From positions 57,288 through 121,287 of the forward strand of contig JAIBEI010000033.1 of assembly GCA_019459055.1 (NCBI GenBank): a stretch of DNA of 64,000 nt, read 5' to 3'. The position numbers and the translations under genes were made by a program. Below the pieces are notes generated by a model. It worked only from the letters and a program-made list of their open reading frames with translations. It did no database searches and was not told where the DNA came from. Within the stretch, counting starts at the first letter, position 1. Every line of letters begins with the position of its first letter. This DNA is from Thiobacillus sp. GTDB taxonomy: Bacteria > Pseudomonadota > Gammaproteobacteria > Burkholderiales > Thiobacillaceae. Shown one piece after another: positions 48,367 through 58,000 of the stretch.

Positions 48367-49046
48367 CACGCCACCCCGGGCAGCAGGGGGACGAACTTCA
48401 CCCCTTCCAGCAGGCGCTCGGTATACGCATCGCCCTGGCGTTCCATCACGCACAGCGTCTGCGTGGCATGGCCGAGCGGCATCACCAGGCGCCCGCCATC
48501 GGCCAGCTGCGCCAGCAGTTCCTGCGGCACCTCGGCAAACGCCGCGGCGATCACGATGGCATCGAACGGTGCGAAATCCTTCGCCCCGTGCATGCCGTCG
48601 CCGTGCTTGGGCTTGACGTTGTTGACCCGGAGTTCGCGCAGCCGCACGCGCGTCCTGCCGACCAGCGCGGCGATACGCTCCAGCGACACCACCTCGCGTG
48701 CCAGCTTGCCCAGCACCGCGGCCTGATAGCCGCAGCCCAGACCGATTTCCAGCACGCGCCCGAGCGCACGGCCCTGGCTGTTCTCGCCGTGACGCGCCAG
48801 TTCGGCCATGCGCGCCACGATGTAGGGGTTGGAAATGGTCTGCCCGAAGCCGATCGGCAACGCGGTGTCTTCGTAGGCGCGCGATTCCAGCGCCTGGTCG
48901 ACAAACAGGTGGCGCGGCACGCTGCCCATCGCCGCCAGCACCATTTCGTCCTTGATACCCTGCTCGCGCAGGCGCTCGACCATGCGGCCGCGCGTGCGCG
49001 CCGAGGTCATGCCGATGCCGGCGCGGGGGGTCAGCGTTTCAGCCAT
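48366..49046 (-). CDS. pcm: Protein-L-isoaspartate O-methyltransferase
   Basis: 226 aa from ATG 49046 ([15 protein letters not shown]); the 5' end overlaps surE by 16 bases. [29 protein letters not shown] and the SAM motif [15 protein letters not shown] are diagnostic. It repairs isoaspartyl residues in aged proteins. Operon surE-pcm-nlpD-rpoS. Confidence 0.96.
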   Translation of the reverse strand: MAETLTPRAGIGMTSARTRGRMVERLREQGIKDEMVLAAMGSVPRHLFVDQALESRAYEDTALPIGFGQTISNPYIVARMAELARHGENSQGRALGRVLEIGLGCGYQAAVLGKLAREVVSLERIAALVGRTRVRLRELRVNNVKPKHGDGMHGAKDFAPFDAIVIAAAFAEVPQELLAQLADGGRLVMPLGHATQTLCVMERQGDAYTERLLEGVKFVPLLPGVA

Positions 49047-49774
49047 GCGTTCACGCTGTCCATCTGGCTGAAACGGGTCAAATCCATTTGCAGTGGGGTG
49101 ATCGAAACGAAGCCGTTGGCGACGGCATGAAAATCGGTGCCTTCGCCGGCGTCCTGCGCCAGCCCGGCCGCGCCCACCCAATACACGGTCTGGCCGCGCG
49201 GATTGGTGGTTTTGACCACCGATTCGGCCTTGTGGCGCTTGCCCAGCCGGGTCACGGTGAGGCCTTTCAAATCGTCCCAGGCGCGATCCGGCACGTTGAC
49301 GTTGAGCAGCATCGGCTCAGTCGGCGGCTGCGCCTGGATGCGTTGCACCAGTTCGACCACCACCCGCGCGGCGGCGTCGAAGTGCAGCGCATTGTGGTTG
49401 GCGAGCGACACCGCAACCGACGGAATCCCCAGCAGATAGCCTTCGGTGGCGGCGGCGACGGTGCCGGAATAGATGGTGTCGTCACCCATGTTGGCGCCGT
49501 GATTGATGCCGGAAATCACCATGTCGGGCATGTGATCGAGCATGCCGGTGACGGCCAGATGCACGCAATCGGTGGGGGTGCCGTTGACGTAATAAAAGCC
49601 GCTCGGCGCCTGGCGCAGCATCAGCGGGCGGTCGAGGGTGAGCGAATTGGAGGCGCCGCTGCGGTCGCGTTCGGGCGCCACCACGGTAATGTCGGCCAGC
49701 GGCGCAAGCGCCTGCGCCAGCGCGGCAAGGCCTGGGGCAAAATAACCATCGTCGTTGGACAGCAGGATGCGCAT
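49031..49774 (-). CDS. surE: 5'/3'-nucleotidase SurE
   Basis: 247 aa from ATG 49774 ([16 protein letters not shown]); the metal-binding SNDDG is at the N-terminus, followed by [24 protein letters not shown] and [19 protein letters not shown]. It dephosphorylates nucleoside monophosphates and short polyphosphate, for stationary-phase survival. First gene of the operon ending in rpoS. Confidence 0.97.
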   Translation of the reverse strand: MRILLSNDDGYFAPGLAALAQALAPLADITVVAPERDRSGASNSLTLDRPLMLRQAPSGFYYVNGTPTDCVHLAVTGMLDHMPDMVISGINHGANMGDDTIYSGTVAAATEGYLLGIPSVAVSLANHNALHFDAAARVVVELVQRIQAQPPTEPMLLNVNVPDRAWDDLKGLTVTRLGKRHKAESVVKTTNPRGQTVYWVGAAGLAQDAGEGTDFHAVANGFVSITPLQMDLTRFSQMDSVNAWLKR

Positions 49775-49900
49775 CAGCGGCCGCCTCCGGACAGGACAGG
49801 CAAACGGCACAAAGAATTCATGGCGGGCATGCGGACGTCGGACATGCGCCCGATTCTACCATCCCGGTTTGATCGGTTCAGCCTGTAAACCGCGTATCCA

Positions 49901-49928
49901 TCCGCGAAGGGCGCGAAGATACGCGAAG
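49901..49928. repeat. Third copy of the 28-base dispersed repeat
   Basis: TCCGCGAAGGGCGCGAAGAT plus ACGCGAAG matches the 43291 copy at 26 of 28 bases. It lies in the gap between tamB and surE, which otherwise has no gene. Confidence 0.75.
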
Positions 49929-49991
49929 GGACCGAACGGGATGGACGGGGCGGCATTTCCGGTCGGGTGCGTCGTTCGCGGATTCCTGGTC

Positions 49992-52900
49992 TCAGTCGTA
50001 TTCGCGGGTGTAGAACACGTCGAAACTGCTCTGCTGGCCGGCCTGCGCTTCGAACCGCACATGCGGCGACAGCTGGTACAGCACTTTCACCACCTGAGTG
50101 AGTCCATCCAGGCTCTGCTCGTAGCTCAACATCGTGCGCGAGGACAGCCGCTTGCCGACGCTGACCACGGCGCTGGAGAGGTCCTCGCCCTCGCCCGCAC
50201 GCACGCCGAAGCTTTCGATACGCAAGGCCTCGGCCAGCTGCGCCTGCATGTTCACCGATTCCGCCCGGCCCAGCAGCGCGCCGGCGGCGATCTGAAGCAC
50301 CGCAAATTCCTCCTGCCCCCCCGTCCCCAGGCCATGCCCCAGCACCAGCCAGGCGAGCTTTTCGGTGTCGGGCAGCGCCGGATCGGAATACAGCGTCACC
50401 AGCGGGCGCTTCACCGTGCCGCGAACCTGCACGCCGGCCTTGACCGTCGCCGTCTTGCGCACCGCCAGGACATCGATCCCCGGATTGTCGATCGGGCCAA
50501 TGAAGCTGAGCACGCCGCGCTCGATGTCGAGCGATTGCCCATAGGCGGCATAGCGCCCCTCGACCACCTGGATGCGGCCTTCGCCGCGCAGCACCTCGTT
50601 CGCTGTGAACACGCGCAGCTGGCCGCCCAGCCGCGCGTCGAGCCCGCCGCCCTTGAACAGGAAATCGTCGCCCAGATTGAGCTTGAGGTCGAGCTGCAGC
50701 GGGATGCGCCGCGCCGCTGATTTTTCGCGCGGCGGCTGGCCGACGACGACCACATCGGACGACAACGCGGGACGGCTGGCTTGCTGGGTTTCGAGGCGGG
50801 CACGGTCCGCACGCAACTCGCCTTCCAGGCGCAGCTTCTGCTGGCTGAAGGTGAGCTGGCTGACGCCCGAAATGATCACGCGCCGGTCGCTGCGGTTGGT
50901 GACGGCAAACTTGTCGAAGGTCAGCGTAAGGCCGGCCTGCGGGTCTCTGAATTGCGCCGCGCCGCTCACCGTGATGCGCCCGCTCTGTCCGTACAGCACG
51001 CCTTCCTGCACCCGCACGTGGTCGTCGGCGAGGATGAGTTTGAGCGTGCCGTCGGTGATCGCCACGCCTTCGTCGGGCATGGAAAAACGGATCTTTTCCG
51101 CCGTAATCCGGCCGTCGATGCGCGGCGCAGCCAGGCTGCCGCTTCCCGTGAGCTGGGCGTCAAGGCGGGCATCGGCGCGGATGCCGACTGGAATGAAAAG
51201 CCTGACCAGACGCAGATCGGGCACGTCGAGCTGCGCCGTCCACGCCAGCGGCGCCGTGCGCGGCAGGGTAAAGAAGGCGCCCTCGCGCAGCAGCGTCGCC
51301 TGCCCGTCGGCGCGCAACTGGCCGGCTTCGCGGCTGGCCGCCTCGACGTGGGCGGTGACGCGGCTGGCTACGGCGTCGAGGTTGAGCACGAGCGCCGTCA
51401 GCCCCAGGCTCTGCGCTGGCTCCTTCATCCGCACATCACCCGACTGACGGCGCAGCCGCAGCTGGCCGTCGAGGCTGTTGCCGGCGCGCAGATTCCAGTC
51501 GCCATCGACCCTGAGATCGGTAGTGAAAGGCGGCGCGGTTTCCAGCAGCGCCAGCAGCGGCGCCAGCGGCAGGTTGGCGAGCGCGCCGCGGCTGGCCAGC
51601 TGGGTGCCCTGGCGGCTGAATTGCTCGACGCTCAAGCGGCCGCCCGCCAGTGTCAGCGCAAGATCACTCACCTGCTGCCGTTCGCGCGACAGCAGCAGGG
51701 TGGCGGGGGCTGTCAGCTGCATCGGCCAGGGTCCCTGCGCCGCGGCCTGATTCAGTTTTCCGCGCCATATTTGTTGCTCGTCCAGCCCGCCCGCCAGGCT
51801 CGCCGTTGCCTGCCAATCGGGCATGCGGGCGTCGAGCGTCAGGGTGTGGGCATTGCGGCGTCCCTGTAGGTTCGCGCCAATTGTGCTCAGGCGCTGCCCG
51901 ACCAGTTGCACGCCGCGCGCGTCCAGCCGGCCGTTGAAGGCGCCGCTGGTTGCTGCCTGCAAGTCGAGCTGCAGATCCAGCGTATCGGCGGCAATGTCAC
52001 CCGGCAGGCGCAGGCCGCTGGCAGCCACCACCGCCTCGATCTGCAGCGCAGCGGGGTCGCCGCTGACGCTGCCCCGGCTGCTCAGTCGCCCGCCCAGGCC
52101 GAGGTTGAGGCGCGCCAGTGCAGGGGCGTCGATATCCCAGGTAAGGCGGTCGCCGGCACGGCCAAAAGCGCCCTTCAGCCTGGCCAGGTTGCCGGCCAGA
52201 TCGAGGTCGATGTCGGCGTCGGCCAGGTGCCGGTTTTCGTAGCGCAGCCGGCCTTGTCCTTTTACCGGACGGCCTTCGAGTTCGCCCGGCGGCAGGGTGA
52301 ACTGGCTTTGCAGGCGCAGCTCGGGAAGCAGCGCGCCGCTCGCCTTGCCGCGCGCATTCAGCCGTCCGCGCGGAAATTTGCCGAAGCGCGCCGGATTGAT
52401 CTGCGTGGCGTCGAATTCGGCGGAGAACGCACGGCCGGCATCGAGCCGCAGTTCGCCCTGCGCGGTCAGGCGTCCGGCCTGGCCGCTGAAGTTCGCCGAC
52501 TCCAGCCGCAGGATCGCGTCGGCATGGCTGAGGGTGAAGCGGCCCTGGCCCCAGGTTTCGGTCACCTCGCCGCCGAGCGTCTGGCGCGTCGCATCGCCCG
52601 CCAGCTGCAACACGGCGCGGATGCGGGTGGCATTGAGGTCGCGGTGCAGCCCGGCGAGGTTCAGGCGCGGGCTTTCCAGGTTCACCGTAAAGCGACCGTC
52701 GCGCCACTGGCCGTCGCCGGTGAATTGCCCGGCCGCGCCGAGGTCGATGACCAGATCGCTGACGTCGGCGCGGGTGCTGTCGCCGAACACCGCGCCGGTC
52801 AGGTTGGCCAGCGGCAGGCGATTCTGGTCGAGGCGCCCAGGCAGCTGGTTGGAAAGGCTGAAGGTGCCGAGCAGACGCTCGCCCGGCTGGCCCTCGAATA

Positions 52901-53714
52901 TGCCGGAAAACGCCAGATCAGCGCTGGGCCCGTCGGCCACGAACTGGCTTGGATCGATCCCCTCCCCGGCCACCAACAGCCGGGGCAAACGCACTTTCGC
53001 AAACGGCGCCGCCTCGCCGCTGGCCATGACATTCATGCCTTCAGCCAGGGCATCCAGCTTGAAACCAATCGCCGCCAGTTCGCCCGTCAGTCCGAGCCTG
53101 GCCTGCACCGGCACAGGCGTGTTCCGCATCGCGTTGAACTGGCCTTGCAATTTGAACGGTGCATCCTTCTGGATACCGAACTGCCCATTCACGTCCGCCC
53201 AGGGCGTCCCGGCTGCGGCTATAAAGTCAAAGCGGTCGCCCCTGCCATCCACCTTGCCATGCAGCGCGTTAAAGCGCAGCGACTGCCCCATGTCGACCAC
53301 GTCGAGTTGCGCCACATCCCACGCGGCCACCCGGAGGTCCAGCAGCCAGCGCAAGGTGCCAGGATAGGCCGGGGGGGTGGGATCTTTTTTAAGAATGTCC
53401 AGCCGCACGTGTTGCGCCGCCAGTAAATCGATCTCGATCAGTCGATGCCACAGCGATCGGGGCTGCCAGTCCAGTTTCACCCGCTGCGCGGTGATGCGCT
53501 GCGTGTCCGTCGTGAGGATCAGTTTCTGGATATGGACCGACGTGCCCAAATGACCTTCCACGCCTTCGAGCACCAGGCGACCATCGCTCAACGGCGTGGC
53601 CTGTTTTGCCAGCCACAAAAATCCCGTGGCCGTGGTGGTCAGCCACAACACCACCAAAACCAGTACGGCCAAAGCGGCCAGTAGCGACCCCAGCCCCCAG
53701 GCAACGCGCCTCAA
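49992..53714 (-). CDS. tamB: Translocation and assembly module protein TamB
   Basis: 1240 aa. N-terminal membrane anchor (GLGSLLAALAVLVLVVLWL), a very long region of repeated beta-strand character (AsmA/TamB-like, lipid-transport groove), and the C-terminal DUF490 domain (LNLGDDFLFKGGGLDARLGG, ending in FEAQAGQQSSFDVFYTREYD). It spans the periplasm and works with TamA on outer-membrane biogenesis. The ATG overlaps the tamA stop (ATGA). The plus-strand ORFs over it are shadows. Confidence 0.93.
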   Translation of the reverse strand: MRRVAWGLGSLLAALAVLVLVVLWLTTTATGFLWLAKQATPLSDGRLVLEGVEGHLGTSVHIQKLILTTDTQRITAQRVKLDWQPRSLWHRLIEIDLLAAQHVRLDILKKDPTPPAYPGTLRWLLDLRVAAWDVAQLDVVDMGQSLRFNALHGKVDGRGDRFDFIAAAGTPWADVNGQFGIQKDAPFKLQGQFNAMRNTPVPVQARLGLTGELAAIGFKLDALAEGMNVMASGEAAPFAKVRLPRLLVAGEGIDPSQFVADGPSADLAFSGIFEGQPGERLLGTFSLSNQLPGRLDQNRLPLANLTGAVFGDSTRADVSDLVIDLGAAGQFTGDGQWRDGRFTVNLESPRLNLAGLHRDLNATRIRAVLQLAGDATRQTLGGEVTETWGQGRFTLSHADAILRLESANFSGQAGRLTAQGELRLDAGRAFSAEFDATQINPARFGKFPRGRLNARGKASGALLPELRLQSQFTLPPGELEGRPVKGQGRLRYENRHLADADIDLDLAGNLARLKGAFGRAGDRLTWDIDAPALARLNLGLGGRLSSRGSVSGDPAALQIEAVVAASGLRLPGDIAADTLDLQLDLQAATSGAFNGRLDARGVQLVGQRLSTIGANLQGRRNAHTLTLDARMPDWQATASLAGGLDEQQIWRGKLNQAAAQGPWPMQLTAPATLLLSRERQQVSDLALTLAGGRLSVEQFSRQGTQLASRGALANLPLAPLLALLETAPPFTTDLRVDGDWNLRAGNSLDGQLRLRRQSGDVRMKEPAQSLGLTALVLNLDAVASRVTAHVEAASREAGQLRADGQATLLREGAFFTLPRTAPLAWTAQLDVPDLRLVRLFIPVGIRADARLDAQLTGSGSLAAPRIDGRITAEKIRFSMPDEGVAITDGTLKLILADDHVRVQEGVLYGQSGRITVSGAAQFRDPQAGLTLTFDKFAVTNRSDRRVIISGVSQLTFSQQKLRLEGELRADRARLETQQASRPALSSDVVVVGQPPREKSAARRIPLQLDLKLNLGDDFLFKGGGLDARLGGQLRVFTANEVLRGEGRIQVVEGRYAAYGQSLDIERGVLSFIGPIDNPGIDVLAVRKTATVKAGVQVRGTVKRPLVTLYSDPALPDTEKLAWLVLGHGLGTGGQEEFAVLQIAAGALLGRAESVNMQAQLAEALRIESFGVRAGEGEDLSSAVVSVGKRLSSRTMLSYEQSLDGLTQVVKVLYQLSPHVRFEAQAGQQSSFDVFYTREYD

Positions 53715-55450
53715 AACGACACCCCGAGCGAGAAATGCAGGCGGAATTCGTCGGTGGCCTCGCCGTACGCCAGGTCGAGGTTGATCGGCCCCACCGGCGA
53801 ACGGTAGCGCGCGCCGACGCCGTAGCCGAACGCGGGCGACAGGGCGCCGGGGCTGTCGGCCGCATCGCCCGCGTCGACGAACACCGCCATGCCCCAGTTG
53901 CCTTCGAAGAAATGGTTGTACTCGACACTGCCGGTGGCCAGATAACGCACCGATTCCACCCCCCCCTCAAGCGTGCGCCCCAGGCTCTGGTAGGCATAGC
54001 CGCGCACCGAGTTGTCGCCGCCGGCACGGAACAGGAAATCGGTGGGAATACCCTCGCGTGTCTGCGCCAGCACGCTGCCGAATTCGCCGCGCAGGATCAG
54101 CCGCCCGTTGTCGCCGGCGCGAAAATACTGGGTGTGGCGGCCGTACAGGCGGATGAAGCTGGTGTCGGACAACAGCGCCTCGGCCGCGCCGCCGCCCTGC
54201 AGCGTGAGCACATAGCCGCGCCGCGGATAGAAGGCGCGCCCGATCGTGCGCTGGGTCCACGCATAGTTGGCGCTCAGCGCCTGATTGTTCGCACTCACCA
54301 CATCGCCGACTTCCTGCTCTTCGGTCTGGTACTGCAACGACAGCGTCGTCTCAATCTGTCCACGCGTGCGGGTACGCTTGGCTGCCAGCACGGTGGCACG
54401 CGTTTCCTGCCCCTCGATATCCTCCTCCTTGATCTGCAAGCCGAGGCTGTTTTCGTAGCCCTTGGCATCGTGCGGCCAGGCCAGTTCCGCCCCGCCGATC
54501 TGCCGCGCTTCTTCCACACGCGCATCGAGTTTCAGGCGCAGGCCCCGATCCAGAATGTCCCGGTGCACCCACGACGCCGACACCCGCGTCCCGGTGTCGG
54601 TACTGATGCCGACCCCCACGCTGAACAGTTTTTCCGGCCGCTCCACCACCGCCACCTGGATCGGCACCGCCGCCGCCAGCGCCGGATCGGGCTCGATGCG
54701 CACGGTGGCCTGCGCAAAATAGCCGCTCGACTCCAGCGCCGCCTGATAGTCCAGCAGGTCCTGCTGGCGGTACGGCTGGCCGGGCTTCAGCGGGCTCAGA
54801 TTGCGGATGATCGATTCGGCGTAGCGCTGGTTGCCGCTGATCGCCGGCTGGCCGTAAAAAAACGCCGGCCCGCTGTCCACCGTCAGCTTCAAATCCGCCG
54901 CCTGGGCGGCGGGGTCGATGCGCGCCTCGCTCGCCGCCAACTGCGCCGCCGGATAACGCACCGTCAGCAGCGGCCCCAGCAGGGCCACCTTGGCCGCATC
55001 CCAGTCGGCCTGGCGAAACGGCATCTGCGGCTGCAGCGTGAAATTGCGCTCGGCGCGTGCGCGCAACCGCGCCTCCACCCCATCCGCGTCGGCCAGCGCC
55101 CCGGCAAAGTCGATCTTCAGGGTGCGCACCCCGGTGCGCGGCCCCGGTGTCACCGCAAAGCGCATCACCCAGTCGTTTTCCACCCGTGTCATGGTGCTGT
55201 CGATCTGCGGCGAGAAATACCCCTCGGTCGCCAGCAGTTCACGCGCGGTTTCCTCGCTCACGCTGCGCAGCCGCGCCAGCTCCGCTTCATCCAGCGTCTC
55301 GCCCAGCCGCGCCGCCCGCGCCGCTTCCATGTACTGGACCAGCAGCGGCTTGAGTTCGTCCGGCGCCGCCACTTCCACGGTCAGGGCATGCGCCGGCGTC
55401 GCGCACAGCGCGGCAAGAAACGCCAGGGTTCTGAAAATGGGAGGAAGCAA
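53711..55450 (-). CDS. tamA: Autotransporter assembly complex protein TamA (BamA/Omp85 family)
   Basis: 579 aa. Signal peptide FRTLAFLAALCATPAHA, three POTRA-like repeats (to about residue 260), and a C-terminal 16-strand barrel with the Omp85 signature FRAGGDNSVRGYAYQSLG and the terminal EFRLHFSLGVSF ending in phenylalanine. It is the outer-membrane part of the TAM complex; tamB follows with an overlap. Confidence 0.94.
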   Translation of the reverse strand: MLPPIFRTLAFLAALCATPAHALTVEVAAPDELKPLLVQYMEAARAARLGETLDEAELARLRSVSEETARELLATEGYFSPQIDSTMTRVENDWVMRFAVTPGPRTGVRTLKIDFAGALADADGVEARLRARAERNFTLQPQMPFRQADWDAAKVALLGPLLTVRYPAAQLAASEARIDPAAQAADLKLTVDSGPAFFYGQPAISGNQRYAESIIRNLSPLKPGQPYRQQDLLDYQAALESSGYFAQATVRIEPDPALAAAVPIQVAVVERPEKLFSVGVGISTDTGTRVSASWVHRDILDRGLRLKLDARVEEARQIGGAELAWPHDAKGYENSLGLQIKEEDIEGQETRATVLAAKRTRTRGQIETTLSLQYQTEEQEVGDVVSANNQALSANYAWTQRTIGRAFYPRRGYVLTLQGGGAAEALLSDTSFIRLYGRHTQYFRAGDNGRLILRGEFGSVLAQTREGIPTDFLFRAGGDNSVRGYAYQSLGRTLEGGVESVRYLATGSVEYNHFFEGNWGMAVFVDAGDAADSPGALSPAFGYGVGARYRSPVGPINLDLAYGEATDEFRLHFSLGVSF

Positions 55451-55715
55451 GACAGTTCACGAAAAGAAGTCGTCGCTTCATTCTAGGGGGTGCACAGATA
55501 TCGGCAAAACACCGGAACAGGCCGGGTAGCGGGCAGGTTCGCCAAGGGCGGACGCCCCCACCCCCTTTGCGCCCGGATTCTTCCCGCCCCAGGCTGGCGC
55601 ACGGCAGTCCCTGAAACCGTTCCGCACCGCCGCATTGCCGTGCGGCTTGTGCCGGTCCCACCGGCGTGTCCTGCCGCACCAATCGTGTCATGATCGACCC
55701 ATGCCGGGAACTCAC

Positions 55716-56141
55716 ATGCCAATGGAATCCAAGCCCGCCTTCTCCGCAGGCGTCGTTGTCGTACGCCGGGAAGACAGCGGCTGGCGCCTGCTGGTGCTGC
55801 GTTCCTACCGCAACTGGGACTTCCCCAAGGGCACCGTGGAGCTGAATGAGACGCCCCTCGATGCAGCCATCCGCGAAACTGCCGAGGAGTCCTCGATCAC
55901 CGATCTCGCCTTTCGCTGGGGCGAGGTGTTCTGCGAAACCGCACCCTATCGCCAAGGCAAGATCGCGCGCTACTACCTGGCCGAAACCACCCGCAACGCC
56001 ATTACCCTGCCGATCTCGCCGGAACTGGGGGTTCCCGAGCATCACGAGTGGCGCTGGGTGAGCTTCGATCAAGCGGAGAAGCTGCTGCCGCCGCGCCTGC
56101 ATCCCGTTCTGGCCTGGGCGAGAAAACAGCTTCAGGGATGA
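55716..56141 (+). CDS. NUDIX hydrolase (dinucleoside tetraphosphatase-like)
   Basis: 141 aa if begun at ATG 55716; ATG 55701 and 55722 are alternatives. SAGVVVVRRE, WDFPKGTVELNETPLDAA and IRETAEESSI form a Nudix box (with ELNET replacing part of the consensus; EE and RET kept). WRWVSFDQAEKLL is the C-terminal helix seen in Ap4A hydrolases. Stands alone after the tamA promoter region; converges with the marR-type gene. Confidence 0.88.
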   Translation: MPMESKPAFSAGVVVVRREDSGWRLLVLRSYRNWDFPKGTVELNETPLDAAIRETAEESSITDLAFRWGEVFCETAPYRQGKIARYYLAETTRNAITLPISPELGVPEHHEWRWVSFDQAEKLLPPRLHPVLAWARKQLQG

Positions 56142-56236
56142 ATGCGGCTTTCCTTGTCAGCAGGCCTCCCGTTCAGCCTGGCGCGTACGCGTGTAAACGG
56201 GTTCTGCCTGACGATCTTCATTGGCAGCTCCGATCA

Positions 56237-56710
56237 TCACCTCACCAGATTGGACAAAGGTTCGTTGGCAGCGCTTCGATCCAACAAATCCATTTGTTTG
56301 ATCAGAATGTCCAAATCCTCATCCAGCTTGATCAGCGCATCCTTGGGCAGTTTTTCCAGTGCGTCGACTACGAGGCCGGTAAGCGGCCGCGGTGCACGTG
56401 CAACGATGTCTCTGCCTTGATCCGTCAAGCGTAGGCGCACCACACGCCGGTCCTCCTCGCCGCGCAGGCGCTCCACCAATCCTGCCCTGGCAAGTTTGTC
56501 GAGCAGATTGCTGGCTGTCGAGACGTGCACGGATAGCGCTTGACCCAATTGCGACACCGTGATGTCCGGTGTGTCTGCGATGGTTGCAAGCATCCAAACC
56601 TGCGCCCCCCCAATTCCACAAGCGGCTTCCAGTGCTCGTGAATGTTGTCGCACGGCACCAATGATGAGGCGGAATTTTTGTAGGGTTTCGAGAACACTTG
56701 GCGAAGTCAT
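56237..56710 (-). CDS. MarR-family transcriptional regulator
   Basis: 157 aa from ATG 56710 (MTSPSVLETLQKFRLI); the longer track frame runs through the AT-rich promoter. Winged helix ITVSQLGQALSVHVSTASNLLDKLARAGLVERLRGEEDRR contains the recognition helix (STASNLLDKL) and wing. Divergent from the sucrose operon with two palindromes between the genes, so it is a good candidate regulator of that operon. The effector is unknown. Confidence 0.9.
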   Translation of the reverse strand: MTSPSVLETLQKFRLIIGAVRQHSRALEAACGIGGAQVWMLATIADTPDITVSQLGQALSVHVSTASNLLDKLARAGLVERLRGEEDRRVVRLRLTDQGRDIVARAPRPLTGLVVDALEKLPKDALIKLDEDLDILIKQMDLLDRSAANEPLSNLVR

Positions 56711-56787
56711 GAATGGTTCTTTGCGTGAGGGGACGGTGGAAGTCGCTCGAGAAATTGCGGCAATCGTAACGGGTGGCAGCTGAGTCG

Positions 56788-56804
56788 GCTTAATGTTATT
56801 AAGC
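56788..56804. promoter_or_regulatory. Candidate MarR operator (GCTTAA-N5-TTAAGC)
   Basis: A perfect 6-bp inverted repeat around TGTTA in the marR / fructokinase intergenic region. Its size suits a MarR dimer. Overlaps a possible -35 (TTAAGC 56799-56804). Confidence 0.45.
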
Positions 56805-56829
56805 AATACTATTTTATGAAATAATATAT
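56799..56829 (+). promoter_or_regulatory. Candidate promoter of the sucrose operon with second palindrome
   Basis: TTAAGC (56799-56804) and TAATAT (56822-56827), 17 bases apart, lie in a sharply AT-rich stretch of an otherwise GC-rich region. A second inverted repeat TATTT-TATG-AAATA (56810-56823) lies across the spacer. Prediction only. Confidence 0.4.
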
Positions 56830-56883
56830 AGGGGGGAAATGCTTCCGCAAGCAAGCAAGCGCTTTATCTACCCAGGAGAAAAT

Positions 56884-56925
56884 CATGACTTTCAACAGAT
56901 TTATTGGATTCCTGATTTGCTGACC
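56884..56925 (+). CDS. Possible 13-codon leader ORF
   Basis: ATG preceded by a good AGGAGA site (56873-56878) opens MTFNRFIGFLIC followed by TGA. It lies between the candidate promoter and the fructokinase gene. It could be a leader peptide, or the remains of a lost gene start. Confidence 0.3.
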
Positions 56926-56992
56926 TCGCCAAGAAATTGGAGCGAGCGCGCCATGGAGCATGCTGCAGTGGCATCCTGGGTACCCGTCAGAC

Positions 56993-58000
56993 ATGGCTGA
57001 AACGACGACGCCTCTCCTCTCTCATTCACTTTCGGTGCCCCATCCCTCCACCGTCCTTTTGTTTGGGGAAGTGTTGATGGACTGCTTCCCGGATCGGGAG
57101 GTTCTGGGCGGCGCCCCCCTCAACGTCGCACATCATTTGCATGGACTGGGCGGGGGCGTTGGGGTGATTCCGGTACTGGTCACCCGCATCGGCAAGGACG
57201 AGCACGGCCACCACCTGCTGGAAGCGATGCACGCTGCAGGCTTGCCTATCGACGGCGTGCAGTTGGATTGCCTGCATCCCACCGGTGCGGTACGGATCGA
57301 GCTGGAAGCGGGCGGCCAGGGTCATCGCTTCGAAATTGCGCCCGATCAAGCCTGGGATTTCATACACGCCGATATGGCCCGGCAGGTTGGCCTGTCAAGC
57401 CGTCCGCAGTGGCTCTATTTCGGCACATTGGCGCAACGCGCCGCACCGCGCCAAATTGCGCGACCGGCCGTGCACCCAGCCTTGCGATCACTCATGCAGA
57501 CCACCCACGCAAAGGGATTTCTCGACCTCAACCTGCGTGATCCCTGGGTGCGCAAGGACGTGCTCCGCTGGTCGCTGGGAAAGGCGGAAATCGTCAAGAT
57601 GAACGAGGAGGAGTTGCTCCGCGTCGCGCACATGATGGGGCTGGGCGGCGCTTCGCAAGTGGTGCTCGGCAAGCGCCTGCTGCATGCCTTCGGCATCGGG
57701 CAGCTGCTGGTCACCGAAGGCGGGAACGGGGCCTGGCTGTTGCAAAGCGATGGCACCTATCACCACACAACGGCGACGACGCAGCTCGTCGACGTGGTCG
57801 ACAGCGTGGGCGCCGGCGATGGCTTCGCCGCGGTTTTTCTGCTCGGATTGACCCAGGGCTGGCCCGTCGAACGGACGCTTGAACGCGCACATGGCTTCGC
57901 CGGAGAAATCTGCCGCCTGCGCGGGGCGATTCCGGACAGTGACGATTTTTACCAGCCTTTCATCACGGCGTGGCAGCTTGCAGGTGGGGTAGCTGCATGA
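56993..58000 (+). CDS. PfkB-family sugar kinase, probably fructokinase
   Basis: 335 aa if begun at ATG 56993; ATG 56960 is possible. FGEVLMDCFPDREVLGGAPLNVAHHLHGLG is the N-terminal ribokinase signature; DVVDSVGAGDGFAAVFLLGL holds the catalytic aspartate and anion hole. It probably phosphorylates the fructose released by amylosucrase (or from sucrose turnover). Its stop overlaps the sucrose-phosphate synthase start (ATGA), so translation is coupled. Confidence 0.87.
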   Translation: MAETTTPLLSHSLSVPHPSTVLLFGEVLMDCFPDREVLGGAPLNVAHHLHGLGGGVGVIPVLVTRIGKDEHGHHLLEAMHAAGLPIDGVQLDCLHPTGAVRIELEAGGQGHRFEIAPDQAWDFIHADMARQVGLSSRPQWLYFGTLAQRAAPRQIARPAVHPALRSLMQTTHAKGFLDLNLRDPWVRKDVLRWSLGKAEIVKMNEEELLRVAHMMGLGGASQVVLGKRLLHAFGIGQLLVTEGGNGAWLLQSDGTYHHTTATTQLVDVVDSVGAGDGFAAVFLLGLTQGWPVERTLERAHGFAGEICRLRGAIPDSDDFYQPFITAWQLAGGVAA

